Below are positions 1 through 5,144 of a stretch of 5,144 nt of DNA, one piece after another. Each line of letters starts with the position of its first letter. Within the stretch, counting starts at the first letter, position 1. The notes under the pieces are model-generated. The model ran no database searches, was not told the DNA's origin, and saw nothing but the letters and a program-made list of their open reading frames with translations. A program made the position numbers and the translations under genes. The stretch covers positions 1-5,144 of the forward strand of contig JAUWIR010000370.1 of NCBI GenBank assembly GCA_030605265.1, given 5' to 3'. Origin of the DNA: Pseudomonadota bacterium. GTDB taxonomy: Bacteria; SZUA-182; DTGQ01.

Positions 1-46
1 CCCAAAAAGTTACCTATTCGTTTTCTATCTTTTAAAAATTTTTTGA

Positions 47-1090
47 CTACTTTTTTTCCTTACTCTCCTGGTGGATTTTTGAATCAACTTTGGGCGGTGT
101 CGAAGGGGGCATATCGATTTTTTGAGAATTAGTTTCCGGTCCCTCGGGCTCTTTAGGCTCTTTCTCTGGGGGAACCTCTTTCAGCTCTTCAAAGGTCTTA
201 TTGAATTTATTGATATTATATTGAGGAACAAGGTAGACGACGTTCTTTTCAGCTTTTAAATGGTATTGATTTTTATCATTCTTTTTCCCAATGGTAATTA
301 TTTTCTCTGAGCCGTCAGAAAGGGAAATAAGTATTTGCTTTTTCGGGGGGGATAATTCATATTCTTCTAAATTATCAGCTTTTAGTAAATCACTTCCCCG
401 TAATCTGGCAAGAGTATTAGCTATATCATCAGCCAGATTCTTTTTTGCCAAAGCTTCATTCGGGTCAGTAAGATACCAGATGTCCCGGTCTTTTTTTAAG
501 GATAATATTTTTTCTCCTTCAACGATTTTAATTTTTTCAATTTCCTCTTTGGAAAAAGAATTAACGTTTAAATCATACCAATTTTTAGATGTACGGGTAA
601 ATGAAGAGCGCAGATGATATCCAGGGCAGAGTAATACTTCATCTGAATTAACTTTACGAAGATATGTACTCATAAAATCAGGGCCTGTTTTTCCTACAAA
701 AAAATTGGCCAATATTTTTGAATTGGTATCAGAGATCTTAACTTCAATGCCGGTATTTGGATCAACCTCAAATAATTTTTGGTTTTCCGGATTATTCGAG
801 GCAACATTATTTTCCTTTTTTATTTCAGTAATTGATTCAAGGGTTTTTTTCACCATATCCGGATCAATCGGGAAACCGGTGGCATCTTCTAATTTCCAGC
901 CGGTATCAGTTTTGACTAAAATAACATCCTCCCCTTTATTGAGAATATCAATTTTAGTGGCGGCTTCAAGAGTAAATTCCGGGAATAATTCAACCGAAGG
1001 GGCCATTTTTTTTGGTCGCTCCAGAAGAAAAGCGACAGCGACTAATACTACTAAAAGGATTAATAAAAAAAGCGTTTTCTTGAATTTCAT
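47..1090 (-). CDS. DUF4340 domain-containing membrane-anchored protein
   Basis: This 347-residue protein has a basic N-terminus and one hydrophobic helix (MKFKKT, then about 7-23) without a clear signal-peptidase site, so it is probably anchored in the inner membrane with its bulk outside the cytoplasm. The rest matches DUF4340: a tryptophan-led unit with LFEVDP, GIEVKIS, FVGK and TYLRKV (about 66-155), and a second similar unit with IWYLTDP, ILISLSDG, ITIGKK and VVYLVP (about 205-290). The two units look like an internal duplication. Residues 305-347 form a Pro/Glu/Lys-rich tail, probably disordered. No catalytic motif is visible. The ATG at 1090 has a strong GGAGG five bases upstream (1096-1100), and the gene follows the GldG-like gene by 12 bases. 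DUF4340 genes often end GldA-F-G-type operons, so a role as a partner of that transporter is inferred from context. Biochemical function is unknown. The gene ends with TAG. Confidence 0.9.
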   Translation of the reverse strand: MKFKKTLFLLILLVVLVAVAFLLERPKKMAPSVELFPEFTLEAATKIDILNKGEDVILVKTDTGWKLEDATGFPIDPDMVKKTLESITEIKKENNVASNNPENQKLFEVDPNTGIEVKISDTNSKILANFFVGKTGPDFMSTYLRKVNSDEVLLCPGYHLRSSFTRTSKNWYDLNVNSFSKEEIEKIKIVEGEKILSLKKDRDIWYLTDPNEALAKKNLADDIANTLARLRGSDLLKADNLEEYELSPPKKQILISLSDGSEKIITIGKKNDKNQYHLKAEKNVVYLVPQYNINKFNKTFEELKEVPPEKEPKEPEGPETNSQKIDMPPSTPPKVDSKIHQESKEKK

Positions 1091-1102
1091 GGTAGCCTCC
1101 GT

Positions 1103-2713
1103 TTAATTATCTAACCAAGCAATTTTGCGTTTTCGGTGAATATAAGCTTTAATAAGTCCAAAGATAATGAGGATAACCGACACCCCAAAGATGTTAAGAT
1201 ATCGAATTGTGGCCCTTTGAGGGGATTCCGTGGCCATGATGGGATAATCCGTTTTCTCTCTGGATCGTATGCCGATGAGATCTTCACCCATGGTTAGCCA
1301 ATCAACACTATTTAAAAAGAAAACCCCGTTTTCCCGGGATTGATAATAGCTGTCGGTAATCATACGAGAGTTTCCAGCAACCAGAATGTGGGTTAAAGGG
1401 CCTTCCTTGATCATTTCTTCTTTCCCCTGGTCGTTTTTAACTTCTTTTTTTGCTTCACTCGTTTTAGAGGGGATAGATTTATTTTCAAAAAAGCTTTTAA
1501 ATTTACCGGATATAATGGCGGTGAGTGGGATATGCTTCATGTCCGAGGGAGGTGTTTGGAATTTTTGTCCCGGGTCTAAATTAAAATTGCCTTTATTTAT
1601 CCACCCATGAGATGAAGTTTTTGCCAGAACTGTCCCTTGCGCATCTAATACTTTCAGACGTCCCTCAAGTAATTCAATTGAACTTGTCCAAGGGAAGGTA
1701 ATGGAACTTAATTTATTTACTATGGGATTTTCCTGAGACATATTTTGATTTATTGCTTTGGGCCAGTAGGGATAGGGAATGCGAAAACTAAAAAAACCTC
1801 GATTAAACCCAACATTGGCGCTATATTTATCAAGGGCCAGGTCATTGTTCACTTTAATCCCATAATGTTTAAGCATGTCATCCATTTGATGATTTACCGG
1901 CTCTGTTTGCAGCATATTCTTTTGATCCAGTTTCACCGTATCAATCAGGAAGATTGCTTTTCCCCCTTTCATGAGAAATTGATCGATTTCGTATTGAGTC
2001 CTTTCAGTTGTATTTTCCGGCCCTGTGACAATAAGAGTGTTCACTGAATCAGGGATTTTTTCTTCATCCTTCAGATTTATTGTTGTTATTGTATATTGTT
2101 TACTGAGGTCCCCTCGCACTTTCGTTGTTTTTCCATTAAATTCCTCCTCACTTTCCGAGATAAGAAAGGCCACAGTTTTTGGTTCTTTCCGGATTGCCTT
2201 GATAATTGAGCTGGTAAGTTCGTATTCAAGATTTTTTGTGTCTTGAATTACCGGGATAGTTTCCTTTTTGTCCTCATACAGTACTACCATTCCCAGATAT
2301 ACATTGGTTAACTGAGCTTGATCTTTTTGAAAGATATTTAACTGAACTTTCGGGATGCCTATAAATCGCATCCTCTGTTCTAAACCGGGATCAGAAGCTG
2401 GATCAATGAATTCGATTTTGAGTTTATCATTACTATAGGCCCGATATTCATCGAGAATGTCCTTGACTTGTCGATCTAAAGTGGCCAATTGAGGGGGTAA
2501 ATTTTCAGAAAAGTAAACTTTAATATTAACAATATCCGTTAAATTGTTTAGGGTTTTTTTAGTAGAATTTGAGATGCTGTATATTTTCCCTTCAGTTAAA
2601 TCTATTCTTTTAAAATGTCGGGAAGAAATATAATTCACTACTGCTAAAATTCCTATCATGATCAGAATAATAAGAAAAAGATTGCTGCTGTATTTTATTT
2701 TTCTTGATCCCAT
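1103..2713 (-). CDS. GldG-type ABC transporter auxiliary protein (GIFT-like domain)
   Basis: This 536-residue protein matches the ABC_transp_aux / Gldg family. A helix at about 11-30 is followed by RIDLTEGKIYSISNSTKKTL (36-55), the family's typical start of the soluble part. Residues 60-175 form the first soluble domain (VKVYFSE-like strand, then FIDPASDP, then GMVVLYEDKKETIP). Residues 177-290 look like the GIFT domain: a strand (TVAFLISE), a strand (VNTLIVTGP), a helix (EIDQFLMKGG) and a strand (KAIFLID). The conserved DKYSANVGFNRG and IPYPYWP follow (295-317). A Lys/Glu-rich linker lies at about 411-437. VAGNSRMITD and FFLNSVDWLTMGEDLIGIRS (445-484) close the soluble region, and a helix at about 506-524 precedes a basic tail. 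The topology implies a large periplasmic domain held by two helices. It probably acts with the ATPase and permease encoded just upstream. The ATG at 2713 has GGAG eight bases upstream. GldG takes part in gliding in Flavobacterium, but the family occurs widely in non-gliders, where its role is unknown. Confidence 0.92.
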   Translation of the reverse strand: MGSRKIKYSSNLFLIILIMIGILAVVNYISSRHFKRIDLTEGKIYSISNSTKKTLNNLTDIVNIKVYFSENLPPQLATLDRQVKDILDEYRAYSNDKLKIEFIDPASDPGLEQRMRFIGIPKVQLNIFQKDQAQLTNVYLGMVVLYEDKKETIPVIQDTKNLEYELTSSIIKAIRKEPKTVAFLISESEEEFNGKTTKVRGDLSKQYTITTINLKDEEKIPDSVNTLIVTGPENTTERTQYEIDQFLMKGGKAIFLIDTVKLDQKNMLQTEPVNHQMDDMLKHYGIKVNNDLALDKYSANVGFNRGFFSFRIPYPYWPKAINQNMSQENPIVNKLSSITFPWTSSIELLEGRLKVLDAQGTVLAKTSSHGWINKGNFNLDPGQKFQTPPSDMKHIPLTAIISGKFKSFFENKSIPSKTSEAKKEVKNDQGKEEMIKEGPLTHILVAGNSRMITDSYYQSRENGVFFLNSVDWLTMGEDLIGIRSREKTDYPIMATESPQRATIRYLNIFGVSVILIIFGLIKAYIHRKRKIAWLDN

Positions 2714-2716
2714 AAT

Positions 2717-3433
2717 TTATCTCCATTTCCTGCTTTCAATAAATCTTGTATTAAGAAATAAAAAGAAAGTTATTACAGACAGATAATAAATAATATCTCG
2801 AGAATCTAATACTCCTCGACCTATGCTTTTAAAGTGAGCTCCTAACCCGAGAAAAGAAAAAATTTCAGCTAACCATCCCGGCAAAGCGGTGATTACAATG
2901 GGCTCGCCTATAATAAAGAGAGTAAAACAGGCAAAAACGCTCACAATAAAAGCTATGATTTGATTTTCCGTAAGACAGGAAATAAAAAGACCTATGGATA
3001 GATAAGCGGCCCCCATGAATAAGGCGCCGATATAACCGCCTATGATTGGCCCCAGGGCAGGTTGTCCAAGATAAAAAAGAGTTAAAGGAAGAGTAATGGT
3101 CAGCAAAATGGTAATGGTGAGAAATAGAAAGGCGGCAAAGAACTTCCCTAAAACAATTTCATAATCTTTGAGAGGGAGCGTCATTAAAAGTTCGATGGTG
3201 CCTAATTTTTTTTCTTCCGCCCATAATCTCATAGTTACTGCCGGAATAAAGAAAAGGAATTCCCATGGTAATATGGAGAAAAACGGGCGCATATTTGTTT
3301 GCCCGATAAGGAAAAATCCTCTAAAAAATAACCATCCGCTAAAAACCAGAAAGGCTGTTATGAAAATATAGGCAATCGGTGAGCTAAAATAGCTTTTAAA
3401 TTCTTTTTTAAAAATAGCGTATATATTGCTCAT
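2717..3433 (-). CDS. ABC-2 type transporter permease, GldF/NosY-like
   Basis: This 238-residue integral membrane protein is the channel-forming partner of the ATPase upstream. It begins MSNIYAIFKKEFKSYFSSP, the usual amphipathic cytoplasmic N-terminus of ABC-2 permeases. Six hydrophobic segments can be seen at about 20-42, 52-68, 98-122, 130-153, 158-180 and 215-230. The stretch MRLWAEEKKLGTIELLMTLP (68-87) and the following KDYEIVLGKF are characteristic of the GldF/NosY branch and probably form the coupling region that contacts the ATPase. The end, FKSIGRGVLDSRDIIYYLS (201-219) and then ESRKW, is also typical. The frame extends upstream to 3514 inside the ATPase gene, but those extra 27 residues are hydrophilic and atypical. 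The ATG at 3433 has a good Shine-Dalgarno and gives the family's usual length (about 240). The stop TAA is 3 bases before the next start. One permease gene suggests a homodimer. Confidence 0.93.
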   Translation of the reverse strand: MSNIYAIFKKEFKSYFSSPIAYIFITAFLVFSGWLFFRGFFLIGQTNMRPFFSILPWEFLFFIPAVTMRLWAEEKKLGTIELLMTLPLKDYEIVLGKFFAAFLFLTITILLTITLPLTLFYLGQPALGPIIGGYIGALFMGAAYLSIGLFISCLTENQIIAFIVSVFACFTLFIIGEPIVITALPGWLAEIFSFLGLGAHFKSIGRGVLDSRDIIYYLSVITFFLFLNTRFIESRKWR

Positions 3434-3435
3434 AA

Positions 3436-4374
3436 CTAATTTTCCTCTGTAGTGAGTTGTTTGAAAACATCTTCCAGGGTTAATTGGGTTTTTTGTAATT
3501 CCGTCAAAGTCCATTTATTTTCAACCACAAGTTGAAAAAGAGATTTACGAATATCAGTGCCTTTTTGACTTTTTAATTCAAATCTGAAATTTCCTTTTTC
3601 TGAATCAGTAAGGCGATATTCATTAATATTTTCAAAAGCGTCTAATTTCTCTTGAATGTCCTTTTGAGAGCCCTGAATAGTAATATAAACGATCTCTTCT
3701 CCCTGTGCTTGAGCGGCTAGTTCTTCAGGAGTGCCGCTCCCTACGATTTGACCGTCTTTTATGATAATAATCCGATTACAAGTTGCCTGCACTTCAGGCA
3801 GTATATGAGAACAGAGGATAACAGTTTTTTCTTTTCCAATTTCCTTAATAAGAATCCTGATTTCTGCGATTTGGTTTGGGTCTAATCCTACGGTGGGTTC
3901 ATCTAGAATCAGGATATCCGGATCATGGATAAGAGCTTGCGCCAGGGCCACCCTTTGTCGAAACCCTTTTGATAAGTGTCCTATATTTTTCCCTAATACT
4001 TCCCTGTTTAAGCCGCAAAGATGGGCTACTTCTTTAATTCGTGTTTTTCTTTTCGAAATAGGGATTCGGCGAATTTCCGAGATGAATCTCAGATAATCGG
4101 CAGCTATCATATCATTGTACAGAGGGGTATTTTCCGGAAGATAGCCGATCTTTTCTCGAATTTTTAAGGAATCCTCGAAGGTATCAAATCCTGCTAAAGT
4201 AGCCTTGCCCTGATCAGGCGGCAAATAGCAGGTGAGTATTTTCATGGTGGTACTTTTGCCTGCCCCATTTGGGCCCAAAAATCCCAGGATTTCGCCTTTT
4301 TGGACCTCAAAGGAAATGTTGTTTACAGCTATGGTCGGACCATAGCGTTTGCTAAGGTTAGTAACAGTTATCAT
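3436..4374 (-). CDS. ABC transporter ATP-binding protein, GldA-like
   Basis: This 312-residue protein is the cytoplasmic ATPase of an ABC-2 type transporter. It shows Walker A GPNGAGKST (34-42), the signature LSKGFRQR (134-141), Walker B ILILDEP (154-160) with catalytic E159, the D-loop GLDP (163-166) and the switch histidine H190 in CSH. The Q-loop region reads IGYLPENTPLY (77-87), with Glu where many ABC ATPases have Gln; this form is common in the GldA/DrrA-like branch. Residues from about 220 on form the accessory C-terminal domain and end in TLEDVFKQLT, typical of this branch. Length fits the family (about 300-320). The ATG at 4374 has GGGGAG six bases upstream (4381-4386). The stop lies 2 bases before the permease start, so the two are probably translationally coupled partners. 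NosF-type and drug or polysaccharide exporter ATPases look similar; the permease, GldG and DUF4340 neighbours favour the GldA assignment. Substrate unknown. Confidence 0.93.
   Translation of the reverse strand: MITVTNLSKRYGPTIAVNNISFEVQKGEILGFLGPNGAGKSTTMKILTCYLPPDQGKATLAGFDTFEDSLKIREKIGYLPENTPLYNDMIAADYLRFISEIRRIPISKRKTRIKEVAHLCGLNREVLGKNIGHLSKGFRQRVALAQALIHDPDILILDEPTVGLDPNQIAEIRILIKEIGKEKTVILCSHILPEVQATCNRIIIIKDGQIVGSGTPEELAAQAQGEEIVYITIQGSQKDIQEKLDAFENINEYRLTDSEKGNFRFELKSQKGTDIRKSLFQLVVENKWTLTELQKTQLTLEDVFKQLTTEEN
3441..3447 (-). promoter_or_regulatory. Ribosome binding site of the permease gene
   Basis: The minus strand reads GAGGAAA ending 7 bases before the ATG at 3433. It lies inside the last codons of the ATPase gene. 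It decides the permease start in favour of MSNIYAIF over the longer in-frame option at 3514, and it suggests coupled translation of ATPase and permease. Confidence 0.8.
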
Positions 4375-4481
4375 AATAGACTCCCCTTTTGGTTGACAAT
4401 TGAAAACTCTCCAATTATCTCCAATTTATTAATCCCTTGATTTTAGTGTAATCATGAGTGTTATGCTGAAGGCTGATTTCT
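4375..4481. other. Intergenic gap between the BatE-like gene and the ABC operon
   Basis: This 107-base AT-rich gap is the only sizeable non-coding stretch. It contains the Shine-Dalgarno GGGGAG of the ATPase gene (4381-4386) and a 10-bp tandem repeat (4407-4426). I found no minus-strand -35/-10 pair of good quality and no GC-rich stem followed by a T-run. Read-through from the upstream gene is therefore possible, though a weak or non-sigma70 promoter cannot be excluded. Confidence 0.6.
4407..4426 (-). repeat. Short tandem repeat, 2 x 10 bp
   Basis: The minus strand reads AATTGGAGAT followed directly by AATTGGAGAG; the units differ only at the last base. The spacing is close to one helical turn. 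A following CAATT (4397-4401 region) could pair with AATTG of the second unit to make a weak AT-rich hairpin. Function unknown; it could be chance in AT-rich DNA. Confidence 0.5.
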
Positions 4482-5144
4482 TCAAATTACTTCAATCTCT
4501 TTGCTATGTACCCAACCAATCCATTCATTTTTTAAGGTAATTTGAAACCAATCCCCCCTTTTTTGTTGAATTTTGAAAGTTGCCCCTTCGTGAAGACTAA
4601 AAAGAGTTGCCAAACTATTTTCAGGCCCGCTCTTAATTTCTACCTGATCAGAGACAATTACTCCGCGGTGCGTACTTTTTAAATGATAAATTCGGTAAAA
4701 GGAAACCATTGCCGTAATAGTAAAAAAAACTATGCTGAAAGCAAGTATTTGAAATAAAATTTTTCGCAGAGTTTCTTTTTTCTTGAAAAGATAAATTATA
4801 CCGGTAGAGATTAAGAATAAATAAATTACTGTAAATATAATGGTTAATTCGTTGATAGTCAAAAAGAAAACAATCTTGGCGCATAGTTTTGAAAGAAAGC
4901 CTGGAATTTTGCCTTGTATTTTATCGGTGGTTAAAGAATTAACATATTGCAGATTTTTCAAAATATCCTCATTCCGGGGTAGAATTTTTTTTGCTTTTTC
5001 ATAAAAGAGAATTGCTCTTCCCAACTCTCCTATTTTAAAATAGGCATTCCCTAAATTATAAAAAAGGGGAGGATCTTGATATCCCTCGGTAATCAAGGCC
5101 TGGTACTTTTCTATGGCTTGGCCATAGTTGCCTTCTGAATAGTA
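4482..5144 (-). CDS. BatE-like TPR and SH3-domain membrane protein, 5'-truncated by the window
   Basis: The reading frame is open to the window edge, so 220 residues are visible and the true start lies outside. A TTG at 5096 could be taken as a start, but the 16 codons before it continue a TPR helix (YYSEGNYGQAIEKYQALI), so it is internal. Fragment residues 1-70 carry TPR units with the motif YNLGNAYFKIGELGRAI and then LPRNEDILKNLQY, typical of BatE/BatC-type proteins. Two hydrophobic helices follow (about 99-120 and 129-150) with a short basic loop KKKETLRK between them. The C-terminal 60 residues look like a bacterial SH3 domain: RGVIVSDQVEIKSGP, then GDWFQI and the closing EWIGWVHS. By family analogy the TPR and SH3 parts flank a membrane hairpin and serve protein-protein or envelope contacts. 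Bat proteins are linked to MoxR ATPases and VWA proteins in other bacteria; their molecular function is unsettled. The gene ends with TGA. The family call is firm at the architecture level and less so for the exact name. Confidence 0.85.
   Translation of the reverse strand, partial: YYSEGNYGQAIEKYQALITEGYQDPPLFYNLGNAYFKIGELGRAILFYEKAKKILPRNEDILKNLQYVNSLTTDKIQGKIPGFLSKLCAKIVFFLTINELTIIFTVIYLFLISTGIIYLFKKKETLRKILFQILAFSIVFFTITAMVSFYRIYHLKSTHRGVIVSDQVEIKSGPENSLATLFSLHEGATFKIQQKRGDWFQITLKNEWIGWVHSKEIEVI

Noticed and set aside
1..46. Start of another gene or a terminator after the DUF4340 gene
   Set aside because: The minus strand holds AGG followed by a TTG at the very edge, too little to call a gene. 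The A/T runs lack a GC stem, so no terminator can be named.
291..2246. Several plus-strand open frames of 73-133 codons between these positions
   Set aside because: They lie wholly opposite well-supported minus-strand genes, show no recognisable domains, and their peptides have the composition expected of antisense frames.
3434..3514. Longer start for the permease, overlapping the ATPase gene
   Set aside because: The extra 27 residues are not typical of ABC-2 permeases, and a clear GAGGAAA sits just before the ATG at 3433.
3168..4096. Two plus-strand frames of 67 codons opposite the permease and ATPase genes
   Set aside because: They are antisense to conserved motifs (the permease coupling region and the ATPase signature/Walker B region), which fully explain the sequence.
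47..4374. Gliding-motility locus
   Set aside because: GldA/F/G-like proteins alone do not indicate gliding. No other gliding or type IX secretion gene is in the window, and this operon type is common in non-gliding bacteria.
4393..4421. Plus-strand TTGACA with a 17-base spacer to TATCTC, a possible antisense promoter
   Set aside because: The -35 is perfect but the -10 matches only three of six positions, and there is no plus-strand gene downstream for it to serve.
4466..4490. Possible terminator hairpin after the BatE-like gene (TGAAG ... CTTCA)
   Set aside because: The stem is only five pairs with an eight-base loop and no T-run follows it.
4648..4884. A second minus-strand frame of 78 codons inside the BatE-like gene
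   Set aside because: It overlaps the two membrane helices and part of the SH3 region in another frame and resembles nothing I know.
5094..5096. TTG as start of the BatE-like gene
   Set aside because: The frame stays open to the window end and the upstream residues continue a TPR helix, so the gene is truncated by the window and does not begin here.

Overview
This window holds five tightly packed genes, all on the minus strand, so transcription runs from base 5144 towards base 1. The DNA is AT-rich and lysine, isoleucine and asparagine are frequent. Every complete gene has a Shine-Dalgarno sequence at a normal distance. This is bacterial chromosomal DNA. A large non-cytoplasmic GldG-type subunit and a TPR/SH3 protein of the Bat type favour an envelope with a periplasm, but the window contains no taxonomic marker and I do not assign a phylum.

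Layout in transcription order: (1) 5144-4482, the 3' part of a TPR / two-helix membrane / SH3-like protein resembling BatE, cut by the window edge; (2) a 107-bp non-coding gap, 4481-4375, with a 10-bp tandem repeat and no convincing promoter or terminator; (3) 4374-3436, an ABC transporter ATPase of the GldA/NosF-like branch; (4) 3433-2717, a six-helix ABC-2 permease of the GldF/NosY type; (5) 2713-1103, a GldG-type auxiliary subunit with a large soluble domain anchored by one helix at each end; (6) 1090-47, a membrane-anchored DUF4340 protein. Gaps between genes 3-6 are 2, 3 and 12 bases, which strongly suggests one translationally coupled operon. Bases 1-46 are AT-rich with no gene or GC-stem terminator.

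The last four genes probably form one envelope machine. The ATPase would power the permease in the inner membrane, the GldG-like protein would provide its large periplasmic part, and the DUF4340 protein would be a further periplasm-facing partner. Homologues were first named for gliding motility in Bacteroidetes (GldA, GldF, GldG). The same set with DUF4340 is common in non-gliding bacteria, where the substrate and role are unknown, so the Gld names here mark homology only. The adjacent BatE-like gene suggests that a MoxR / DUF58 / von Willebrand A (Bat) cluster may lie upstream, outside the window.

I see no mobile element, CRISPR array, RNA gene, phage gene or obviously new system. The most interesting point is the uncharacterised GldAFG-DUF4340 transporter and its link to a Bat-type gene.
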